Origin: Chachezhania sediminis
GTDB lineage: Bacteria > Pseudomonadota > Alphaproteobacteria > Rhodobacterales > Rhodobacteraceae
Assembly: GCF_009765275.1 (NCBI RefSeq)
Contig: NZ_VOPH01000003.1
Location: 310,001-374,000, forward strand
Direction of reading: 5' to 3'
Length of the DNA stretch: 64,000 nucleotides
The notes beneath the pieces were generated by a model, which did not search any database, had not been told where the DNA came from, and saw nothing but the letters and a program-made list of their open reading frames with translations. Numbering within the stretch: position 1 is the first letter of the stretch; each line of letters begins with the position of its first letter. The position numbers and the translations under genes were made by a program. Below, piece by piece: positions 18,055 through 24,959 of the stretch.

Positions 18055-18828
18055 CTATTCGATCCGGCTTGAATACAGTTCCGGACCGCGCACCCGCACC
18101 CATTCCTCGAAGGCATGCTTGCTGCGGTTCAGTCCCCACCCCCGGGCGGAACGCAGAAAGTCGATGGCCTCGAACGTCCGGCCGGCCATGACCAGGGGCA
18201 GAAGCTTGGCCTGTTCGCGGTCGAATGCCTCGCGCGCCTGGCGCAGGCTCAGGTGATTGACGCCACCGACAAAGGTTTCGTCCACCGTCTGCAGGGGATC
18301 GTCCTCCCAGTCGCAGATCGGGCAGACCTCGCAGGTGTCGGGTTCGTCGATCGTGGGATAGCCGCAGCAGGGGCAGATATGCGCGGTGCGAGAGGCCTTG
18401 CGCGCCCGTGGCGATTCAAGCACCGGATCGTCATCGCATCGCAGGTCCCGGTCGGACAGGCGGGCGCTGCGCGCCGCCTCGCCCAGGAAAGTGCGCATCC
18501 GGGACAGCGTGGCGACGGCATCGACCTGCCAGCCCAGGTCGGACTGGTTGCCGATCTCGCGCAGGAAGATGGCCTGTGCGGTGCTCCGGAATACCTGCGT
18601 CCACAGCCGGCGCGACGCCAGGTTGGGGAATTCGTCGTCGATTTCGACCACGATGCCGTTCCAGATCGCCCCGGCACAGATCCGTTGGCGAAAGCGGTCG
18701 ACCTCGGTCCGGTCTTCCTCGGCCAGGGGCATGCGGCTGGCCTGTTCGAAGGCCAGCTCCCACGCGGCGAAGAACGCGCGGTTCGAAAACCACTCGATAT
18801 GTTCGCCATGAGACAGGGCGGTGGTCAT
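18055..18828 (-). CDS. CPCC-motif cysteine-rich protein in the pyrimidine operon
   Basis: A 257-residue protein of unknown function. The first 150 residues are helical, without a family I recognise. Then comes CPCCGYPTIDE with CEVCPICDWEDDPLQ, the pattern of the Cys-rich CPCC domain (likely a metal-binding knuckle), followed by NHLSLRQAREAF, also usual in that family. It starts four bases after the dihydropyrimidinase stop, so it belongs to the operon. CPCC proteins are normally small; here the domain sits behind a long N-terminal extension. Stand-alone CPCC proteins are often linked to toxin/immunity loci, but nothing here supports that. Confidence 0.65.
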   Translation of the reverse strand: MTTALSHGEHIEWFSNRAFFAAWELAFEQASRMPLAEEDRTEVDRFRQRICAGAIWNGIVVEIDDEFPNLASRRLWTQVFRSTAQAIFLREIGNQSDLGWQVDAVATLSRMRTFLGEAARSARLSDRDLRCDDDPVLESPRARKASRTAHICPCCGYPTIDEPDTCEVCPICDWEDDPLQTVDETFVGGVNHLSLRQAREAFDREQAKLLPLVMAGRTFEAIDFLRSARGWGLNRSKHAFEEWVRVRGPELYSSRIE

Positions 18829-18832
18829 GGGC

Positions 18833-20287
18833 TTAGACCCCCGTGGCCGGAATGCCCGTCCGCTCGACAGGCCGGGGCGCGGTCAGCTCCTTCCACTTCG
18901 ACAGGGCCTTGTTGACCGACATGTTCGGCTGGCGCGCGACGAACTGGCCGTGGCCTTCGGCCGGGATGAACTTGCCGTCGTTCAGCGCCACGCGGCCGCG
19001 GGTCAGGGTGAAGCGTGGCAGGCCCTTGACCTTCTTGCCTTCGAAGACGTTGTAATCGATGGCCGACATCTGGCTGGCCGCGGTGATCGTCTTTTCCTTC
19101 TCCGGGTCCCATACCACCAGGTCGGCATCGGCGCCGACCAGCACCGCCCCCTTCTTCGGATAGCAGTTCAGGATCTTGGCGATATTGGTCGACGTCACGG
19201 CCACGAATTCGTTCGGCGTCAGCCGCCCGGTCCCCACGCCATAGGTCCACAGCATCGGCAGCCGGTCCTCCAGGCCACCCGTGCCGTTCGGGATCTTGGT
19301 GAAATCGCCCACGCCATAGCGTTTCTGGTCCGTGGTGAAGGCGCAATGGTCCGTGGCCACGACCGACAGCGTGCCGGCGGCCAGCCCGTTCCACAAGGAG
19401 TCCTGGTGCATCTTGTTGCGGAAGGGTGGCGACATCACGCGGCGCGCGGCATGGTCCCAGTCCTTGTCGAAATACTCGCTCTCGTCCAACGTCAGGTGCT
19501 GGATCAGGGGTTCCCCCCAGACCCGCTTGCCGGCCAGTTTCGCGCGCCGGATTGCCTCATGGCTTTCCTCGCACGAGGTGTGAACGACATAAAGCGGCAC
19601 GCCCGCCATGTCGGCGATCATGATCGCGCGGTTGGTGGCCTCGCCCTCCACTTGTGTCGGCCGGGAATAGGCATGGGCTTCTGGCCCGGTATTGCCCTCG
19701 GCCAGCAGCTTGGCCGACAGTTCCGCCACCACGTCGCCGTTCTCGGCATGGACCATGGCGATGCCGCCCAGTTCGGCCAGCCGCTGGAAGCTGGCATACA
19801 TCTCGTCATCGTTCACCATCAGGGCCCCCTTGTAGGCCATGAAGTGCTTGAAGGTGGTGATGCCACGTTCCTTGATCACGGTCTCCATCTCGTTGAAGAC
19901 CTGCTCGCCCCACCAGGTGACGGCCATGTGGAAGCTGTAGTCGCAATGGGCCCGCGTCGACTTGTTGTCCCAGCGCTTCAGCGCGTCCATCAGGCCCTGG
20001 CCCGGATCGGGCAGGGCAAAGTCGATGACCATCGTGGTGCCGCCGGCCAGCGCTGCCTGGGTGCCGCTGTCGAAATCGTCGGCGGAATAGGTGCCCATGA
20101 AGGGCATTTCCAGGTGGGTATGCGGATCGATCCCGCCGGGCATGACATAGCAGCCGGTGGCGTCCAGCACCTCGTCCCCCTTCAGGTCGGGACCGATCGC
20201 GGTGATCACGCCGCCTTCGACCAGGACATCGGCCTTGTAGGTCAGGTCTGCGGTGACGATCGTGCCGTTCTTGATGACCGTGGACAT
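18833..20287 (-). CDS. hydA: Dihydropyrimidinase (D-hydantoinase)
   Basis: Cyclic amidohydrolase of 484 residues that opens dihydrouracil or dihydrothymine to the N-carbamoyl-beta-amino acid, step two of reductive pyrimidine degradation. Metal ligands are visible: PHTHLEMP (two His), the carboxylated Lys in TFKHFMAYKGALM, the His in MVHAENGD, VVHTSCEESHE and the Asp in VATDHCAF. Start at 20287 behind GGAGAACGTACC; an in-frame ATG at 20347 gives an unlikely leader. It lies between the unknown 106-residue gene and the CPCC gene in the RutR-controlled operon. Confidence 0.92.
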   Translation of the reverse strand: MSTVIKNGTIVTADLTYKADVLVEGGVITAIGPDLKGDEVLDATGCYVMPGGIDPHTHLEMPFMGTYSADDFDSGTQAALAGGTTMVIDFALPDPGQGLMDALKRWDNKSTRAHCDYSFHMAVTWWGEQVFNEMETVIKERGITTFKHFMAYKGALMVNDDEMYASFQRLAELGGIAMVHAENGDVVAELSAKLLAEGNTGPEAHAYSRPTQVEGEATNRAIMIADMAGVPLYVVHTSCEESHEAIRRAKLAGKRVWGEPLIQHLTLDESEYFDKDWDHAARRVMSPPFRNKMHQDSLWNGLAAGTLSVVATDHCAFTTDQKRYGVGDFTKIPNGTGGLEDRLPMLWTYGVGTGRLTPNEFVAVTSTNIAKILNCYPKKGAVLVGADADLVVWDPEKEKTITAASQMSAIDYNVFEGKKVKGLPRFTLTRGRVALNDGKFIPAEGHGQFVARQPNMSVNKALSKWKELTAPRPVERTGIPATGV

Positions 20288-20303
20288 GGTACGTTCTCCG
20301 TTT

Positions 20304-20624
20304 CTACTGGACCGATGCGAAGCAATCGATGGCAGGTCCGTGCACACCGATGTCGAGCGGTCCGAAATCGCTGTCTACGCACAGCGAGAAATATCCTGCG
20401 CTGGGCAGGTAGATGACCGAATAGCAGCCGTCGGTCCGCGTGACCGACCAGCATTTCTGCGTGATCCCGCCGGAAAAGTTCACCGTGATCAGCCGTGGCG
20501 GATGCAGCGCCGCCTGGAAGGCCGCCAGCGTCATCCGGCCCGACCGACTGGTCGCGTCATGGGCCGCGATCTCGGCCGCCACCAGCGCCCCGATCTCCTC
20601 CGGAACTGCCGCCCGCGCCGCCAT
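20304..20624 (-). CDS. Conserved-looking hypothetical protein, 106 aa, before hydA
   Basis: A small protein I do not recognise. No signal peptide or membrane helix is seen. The first half is Ala-rich and helical (EEIGALVAAEIAAHDATSRS); the second is strand-like with FSGGITQKCWSVTRTDG, YSVIYLPSAGYFSLCVDS and GPLDIGVHGPAIDCF, containing three Cys. It ends 16 bases before the dihydropyrimidinase start in the same direction. Codon use resembles its neighbours and GGGGGCGTA precedes the ATG, so it is probably real. Upstream it is separated from the amidohydrolase gene by a copy of the dispersed repeat. A role in pyrimidine breakdown is only implied by position. Confidence 0.65.
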   Translation of the reverse strand: MAARAAVPEEIGALVAAEIAAHDATSRSGRMTLAAFQAALHPPRLITVNFSGGITQKCWSVTRTDGCYSVIYLPSAGYFSLCVDSDFGPLDIGVHGPAIDCFASVQ

Positions 20625-20635
20625 TACGCCCCCTG

Positions 20636-20680
20636 CTTCTTCTCTTTCGAAATACTCCGGGGGTTCGGGGGCTGGCCCCC
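20636..20680 (+). repeat. Dispersed intergenic repeat, copy C
   Basis: CTTCTTCTCTTTCGAAATAC, then TCCGGGGG and the stem TCGGGGGC-TG-GCCCCCGA. It lies between two minus-strand genes of one operon and is oriented against them, so it is not simply their terminator. Confidence 0.7.
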
Positions 20681-20765
20681 GATCCGCCGCCGCGGCATGC
20701 CCGACGCATGGCCGGACAGGGCCCGCAGCCGGTTCATGTCCCCGCGACCCCGGAACCGCGGCGGG

Positions 20766-22016
20766 TCACGCGACCACCTCTGCCTTTTCCAGCACCGCGT
20801 GCAGCAGCACGTTGGTCCCGGCCGCGGCCCATTCGGCCGAAATCTCCTCGGCCTCGTTGTGGCTTAGCCCGTCGACGCAGGGGCAGAAGATCATCGCCGT
20901 CGGCGCGACCTGATTGATCCAGCAGGCGTCGTGTCCCGCGCCAGAGATGATGTCGCGATGGCTGAACCCCAGCGCTTCGGCCGAGCGGCGGACGATGTCG
21001 ACACAGCCCTCGTCGAAGGCCACCGGATCGAAACCGCCTGTCTTCTCGAACTCGACCTCAACGCCCATGTCGTCGCAGATCTTCTGAGCGGCCTCGCGGA
21101 TCTGTGCCTCGGCCTTCTGAAGCACTTCCAGATCGGGGGTGCGGAAGTCGACGGTAAAGACCGCCTTGCCCGGGATCACGTTGCGCGAGTTCGGGTAGAT
21201 GTCGATATGGCCCACCGCGCCCACGGCGTCGGGCTTGTAGGACCAGGCGATCCCGTCCACAGCTTCCATGATCCGCGCCATGGCCAGGCCCGCATTCTTG
21301 CGCATCGGCATCGGCGTCGACCCGGTATGCGCATCCTTGCCCGTCACCGTGACCTGCAGCCAGCACAGGCCCTGCCCATGGGTCACGACGCCGATGTCGA
21401 TTCCCTCGGCCTCCAGGATTGGGCCCTGTTCGATGTGCAGTTCGAAGAAGGCATGCATCTTCCGAGCGCCCACTTCTTCCTCACCGCGCCAGCCGATGCG
21501 CTGAAGTTCATCGCCGAAGGATTTTCCTTCGGCATCGGTGCGGGAATAGGCCCAGTCCTGCGTATGGATGCCCGCGAAGACGCCCGAGGCCAGCATCGCC
21601 GGGGCAAAACGCGTGCCTTCCTCGTTGGTCCAGTTGGTGGCCACGATCGGGTGTTTCGTCTTCACGCCCATGTCGTTCAGCGTGCGGATGACCTCCAGAG
21701 TCGACAAAACGCCCAGTACACCATCGTATTTCCCGCCCGTGGGCTGGGTGTCCAGGTGGCTGCCCATATAGACGGGCAGGGCGTCGGGATCGGTGCCGGG
21801 GCGCATGGCGAACATGTTGCCCATCTGGTCCAGGCCCATCTCGCAGCCTGCATCCTCGCACCATTTCCTGAACAGGGCCCGGCCTTCGCCGTCGGCATCG
21901 GTCAGGGTCTGGCGATTGTTGCCCCCCGCGATTCCGGGCCCGATCTTGGCCATCTCCATCAGACTGTCCCACAGCCGGGCGCTGTCGATCTTGAGGTTTT
22001 CACCGGGTGCTGCCAT
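20766..22016 (-). CDS. Zn-dependent amidohydrolase (beta-ureidopropionase / N-carbamoyl amino acid hydrolase, M20 family)
   Basis: A 416-residue M20-type hydrolase. In this operon it most likely cleaves N-carbamoyl-beta-alanine to beta-alanine, CO2 and NH3, the last step of reductive pyrimidine degradation (HyuC/PydC role). Metal and catalytic motifs: GSHLDTQPTGGKYDGVLGVL (His and Asp), NWTNEEGTRFAPAM (the Glu pair), FELHIEQGP, GKDAHTGSTPM and ISGAGHDA. Allantoate amidohydrolase is a close relative and cannot be excluded by sequence alone; dihydropyrimidinase and PreTA nearby favour the pyrimidine role. It is the first gene of the operon, 68 bases from the RutR-like operator. Confidence 0.87.
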   Translation of the reverse strand: MAAPGENLKIDSARLWDSLMEMAKIGPGIAGGNNRQTLTDADGEGRALFRKWCEDAGCEMGLDQMGNMFAMRPGTDPDALPVYMGSHLDTQPTGGKYDGVLGVLSTLEVIRTLNDMGVKTKHPIVATNWTNEEGTRFAPAMLASGVFAGIHTQDWAYSRTDAEGKSFGDELQRIGWRGEEEVGARKMHAFFELHIEQGPILEAEGIDIGVVTHGQGLCWLQVTVTGKDAHTGSTPMPMRKNAGLAMARIMEAVDGIAWSYKPDAVGAVGHIDIYPNSRNVIPGKAVFTVDFRTPDLEVLQKAEAQIREAAQKICDDMGVEVEFEKTGGFDPVAFDEGCVDIVRRSAEALGFSHRDIISGAGHDACWINQVAPTAMIFCPCVDGLSHNEAEEISAEWAAAGTNVLLHAVLEKAEVVA

Positions 22017-22084
22017 GGGGGCCTCGTATGTCCTGTCGTGCCGTTCGCCGATGGCGGGAAAACGCCCGCATGCCGGCGGCTTGG

Positions 22085-22102
22085 TTTGACCAATCGGTCA
22101 AA
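22085..22102. promoter_or_regulatory. RutR-type operator between hyuC-type gene and rutR
   Basis: TTTGACCAATCGGTCAAA: 7-base perfect arms with a 4-base spacer. It fits the known RutR box TTGACCA-NN-TGGTCAA at 13 of 14 defined positions. It lies 68 bases from each of the two divergent start codons. TTGACC at 22086 can also act as a -35 box for rutR (17 bases to CTATCA), so binding would block that promoter. Confidence 0.8.
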
Positions 22103-22170
22103 GCAAGGCTATCACGGAGGCAAGACCAGTCAAGCGACAGAGGCGGCGGGCGCGCCCGCCGGCAGAGCAG

Positions 22171-22869
22171 ATGCCCAAAAATCCGGCACCCGGTCCGAAG
22201 GAGGACCCGAAGCGGCCGGGCGCCCTTGCCGCGCCCGGAACCGGCGCGTCTGCACAACCGGCCAGGGGCGGGCGCCGGGCGACCCGGATCCAGACGGAAA
22301 AGCGCGCCACCATCCTGGACGCGGCGCTGGAGGTCTTTTCGGAACGCGGCTTCCGCGGATCCACCGTGGACGAGATCGCCACCCGCGCCGGGTTGTCGAA
22401 GCCGAACCTGCTCTATTACTTCCCGTCCAAGGACGCGATGTACACGGCGCTTCTGACCGGTCTGCTCGACATCTGGATCGACCCGTTGCGGTCCGTCGAC
22501 CCGGAGGGCGAACCGCTGGAGGAACTGTTGTCATATGTCCGCCGCAAGCTGGACATGAGCCGCACCCTGCCGCGGGAAAGCCGCCTGTTCGCGAACGAAA
22601 TCCTGCAGGGCGCACCGCATATCGCCGATATCCTGTCGACCGACCTGAAGGCGCTGGTCGACGAGAAGGCGGCGCTGATCCAGTCCTGGATGGATGCCGG
22701 CCGCCTGGCGCAGACCCATCCCCATCACCTGATCTTCTCGATCTGGTCGCTGACCCAGCACTATGCCGATTTCGAGGTCCAGATCCGCGCGGTCATGGGC
22801 AGCGAGGATCCGTTCGACGGTGCGCCCGATTTCTTCGAAACGGTGTATCGCCGGACTCTGGAGCGGTAG
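22171..22869 (+). CDS. rutR: RutR, TetR-family pyrimidine-responsive regulator
   Basis: A 232-residue TetR regulator. An N-terminal Pro/Gly-rich tail of about 35 residues precedes the helix-turn-helix (ILDAALEVFSERGFRGSTVD, SKPNLLYYFPSKDAMY). The ligand domain shows blocks shared with E. coli RutR as I remember it: TDLKALVDEKAALI and HHLIFSIWSLTQHYADF. In E. coli, RutR leaves its site when uracil or thymine binds. Here it is divergent from the amidohydrolase gene, and a near-consensus RutR box lies between them. The N-terminal tail is longer than usual; an internal start is possible. Confidence 0.87.
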   Translation: MPKNPAPGPKEDPKRPGALAAPGTGASAQPARGGRRATRIQTEKRATILDAALEVFSERGFRGSTVDEIATRAGLSKPNLLYYFPSKDAMYTALLTGLLDIWIDPLRSVDPEGEPLEELLSYVRRKLDMSRTLPRESRLFANEILQGAPHIADILSTDLKALVDEKAALIQSWMDAGRLAQTHPHHLIFSIWSLTQHYADFEVQIRAVMGSEDPFDGAPDFFETVYRRTLER

Positions 22870-22882
22870 CGCCTTCCCGCTG

Positions 22883-22956
22883 GCGGGGGCAGGGGGCTCT
22901 GCCCCCGCCCTCCCGTTCCGGGAGGACTCCCCCGAGATATTTGAAGACCAAAGAAG
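22883..22956 (-). repeat. Dispersed intergenic repeat, copy D (with middle hairpin)
   Basis: Minus-strand reading: core CTTCTTTGGTCTTCAAATA, TCTCGGGGG, a middle hairpin CCTCCCG-GAA-CGGGAGG, then GGGGGC-AGA-GCCCCC. It lies between the convergent rutR and preA genes and faces copy E head to head. Confidence 0.78.
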
Positions 22957-23129
22957 CAGGGCCACGGACCCGGCCGGCCGAGGGACGGCCAGGTCGCTGC
23001 CGGGCCGATTCTGTTGGCCGGTGCCGTCGCGCGTTTCGATCCGGCCTGTCGTTTCGCGGCACCGGCATGCAACGTGCCTGCAGCGCAGGCAAATCCGGGG
23101 GCCGCGCCCGGCCACTGCCCCCTGGGCGT

Positions 23130-23160
23130 CTTCTTTCCAAAACATCCTCCCGCCGGAGGC
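23130..23160 (+). repeat. Dispersed intergenic repeat, copy E (CCGCCGGAGG subtype)
   Basis: CTTCTTTCCAAAACATC followed by CTCCCGCCGGAGGC, matching copy A. Directly after it comes GGCGCC-GTCA-GGCGCC (23162-23177), which shares its loop and stem with the middle hairpin of copy H. Confidence 0.65.
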
Positions 23161-23188
23161 AGGCGCCGTCAGGCGCCCTTGCCGACGC

Positions 23189-24493
23189 CTATTCGGCGGC
23201 GGTCGCTGCGGGATTGTTCGGATGGGTGGTCCAGTTGGCATAGTCCGACTCGACCACCGTGCCGGTGCGGGGATCGACCGTGCCTGGGGCCAGGCGTTCC
23301 ATCGTGATGCAGTTTTCCACCGGGCAGACGTCGATGCAGAGGTTGCAGGCGACGCATTCGTCGTCCTTCACCTCGAACACCCGGTCCGCGCTCATCGAGA
23401 TCGCCTGGTGCGAGGTGTCCTCGCAGGCGGCATAGCAGCGGCCGCACTTGATGCAGGCCTCCTGGTCGATGCGGGCCTTGGCGATGTAGTTCAGGTTGAG
23501 ATACTGCCAGTCGGTCACGTTGGAGACCGCACGGCCGATGAAATCCGTGGTCTTCTCGAAGCCCTTGCTGTCCATCCAGCGCGACAGTCCGTCGATCATT
23601 TCCTGCACGATGCGGAAACCATAGGTCATGGCAGCCGTGCAGATCTGGACATTGCCGCAGCCCAAGGCCATGAATTCGGCCGCGTCGCGCCATGTGGTGA
23701 CCCCGCCGATGCCGGAAATCGGCAGGCCCGCCGTCCGCGGGTCGCGGGCGATTTCCGCCACCATGTTCAACGCGATGGGCTTGACCGCCGGGCCGCAATA
23801 GCCGCCGTGGCTGCCCTTGCCGTCGATGGACGGTTCGGGGCTGAAAGTGTCGAGATTGACCGAGGTGATCGATGACACGGTGTTGATCAGCGACACCGCG
23901 TCGGCACCGCCGGCATGGGCCGCGCGCGCGGGATGGCGGATATCGGTGATGTTGGGGGTCAGCTTCACGATCACCGGCTTGTCATAGTACTGTTTGCACC
24001 AGCGGGTGACCATTTCGATGTATTCCGGCACCTGGCCCACGGCCGCGCCCATACCGCGTTCGCTCATCCCGTGGGGGCAGCCGAAGTTCAGCTCGATCCC
24101 ATCGGCGCCGGTTTCCGCGACCCGGGGCAGGATCGCCTTCCAGGCCTCTTCCTCGCACGGGACCATCAGCGAAACGACGATGGCGCGGTCGGGATAGTCG
24201 GCCTTGACCCGGGCGATCTCTTCCAGGTTCGTTTCCAGCGGGCGGTCGGTGATCAGCTCGATATTGTTGATCCCCAGCACCCGGCGGTCGGCGCCGTGGA
24301 TGACGCCATAGCGGGGTCCGTTCACGTTGACCACGGGCGGGCCGGCCTCGCCCAGGGTCTTCCAGACCACGCCGCCCCAGCCGGCCTCGAAGGCGCGGCG
24401 GACATTGTATTCCTTGTCGGTGGGCGGGGCCGAGGCCAGCCAGAACGGGTTGGGGCTTCTGATCCCCAGGAAGTCGGTCGTCAGGTCAGCCAT
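23189..24493 (-). CDS. preA: NAD-dependent dihydropyrimidine dehydrogenase subunit PreA
   Basis: Catalytic subunit (434 residues) that reduces uracil or thymine to the 5,6-dihydro form with electrons from PreT. A DHOD-like FMN barrel (about 1-310) contains IELNFGCPHGMSERGMG, KLTPNITDIRHPARAAH and LPISGIGGVTTWRDAAEF. A C-terminal two-cluster ferredoxin domain has CIKCGRCYAACED and CVACNLCIDVCPVENC. Where mammalian dihydropyrimidine dehydrogenase has its active-site Cys, Val is found (GAAVGQ). The start overlaps the end of the upstream VOC gene by eight bases. Transcribed as preT-VOC-preA. Confidence 0.93.
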   Translation of the reverse strand: MADLTTDFLGIRSPNPFWLASAPPTDKEYNVRRAFEAGWGGVVWKTLGEAGPPVVNVNGPRYGVIHGADRRVLGINNIELITDRPLETNLEEIARVKADYPDRAIVVSLMVPCEEEAWKAILPRVAETGADGIELNFGCPHGMSERGMGAAVGQVPEYIEMVTRWCKQYYDKPVIVKLTPNITDIRHPARAAHAGGADAVSLINTVSSITSVNLDTFSPEPSIDGKGSHGGYCGPAVKPIALNMVAEIARDPRTAGLPISGIGGVTTWRDAAEFMALGCGNVQICTAAMTYGFRIVQEMIDGLSRWMDSKGFEKTTDFIGRAVSNVTDWQYLNLNYIAKARIDQEACIKCGRCYAACEDTSHQAISMSADRVFEVKDDECVACNLCIDVCPVENCITMERLAPGTVDPRTGTVVESDYANWTTHPNNPAATAAE

Positions 24494-24875
24494 CGTATTC
24501 TTCCTTCACGGTCTGGATCAGGATCAGGTTGCCCTCGCAGTCGCGGAACATGGCCCAGCGGAGGCCGGGTTCCCACGGGGCGTCGTCGGGGCCGGCCACC
24601 AGGGACACGCCCTTGGCCTCCAGCCCGGCAATTGCCACGTCGACATCGCTGGCCGCGAGTACCAGCTTCGGCTGGTGGTGGAACGGCAGCTCGTCCACCT
24701 TGTCGAAATGGACCATGGTCGCGGCGCCCGGCAGCGCCATGAAGACCCAGCGCGAGTCGCCATAGGGCGCGTCGCGTTTCACCGCGAAGCCCAGCACGTC
24801 GCGATAGAAGTCGCGGGCACGGGCCACGTCGGTGGCGGGCAGGATCTGGAAATGGACATGGCTGAAGACGCTCAT
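24486..24875 (-). CDS. VOC/glyoxalase-fold protein between preT and preA
   Basis: A 129-residue vicinal-oxygen-chelate protein: VHFQILPATDVARARDFYRD at the start, MVHFDKVDELPFHHQPKLVL in the middle and FRDCEGNLILIQTV at the end. Candidate metal ligands are the early His and the final EGN segment. Its stop overlaps the preA start by eight bases, so it is coupled to the dehydrogenase. The start is set at 24875 (MSVFSHVHF), with GGGGGCG upstream; an in-frame ATG at 24908 is possible. Function unknown; it is clearly distinct from the other VOC gene at 17572-18003. Confidence 0.75.
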   Translation of the reverse strand: MSVFSHVHFQILPATDVARARDFYRDVLGFAVKRDAPYGDSRWVFMALPGAATMVHFDKVDELPFHHQPKLVLAASDVDVAIAGLEAKGVSLVAGPDDAPWEPGLRWAMFRDCEGNLILIQTVKEEYDG

Positions 24876-24959
24876 CGCGTCGCCCCCGGGCCCCGTCCTT
24901 TCGGCCATTTCTGCGGATCGTCGGTCGAGGTCATGGCGGGGGTTCCTCTCCAGGTGGCC

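Noticed and set aside
18055-18828. CPCC protein as part of a toxin-immunity pair
   Set aside because: No toxin, Rhs or secretion gene is near; the gene is embedded in the pyrimidine operon.
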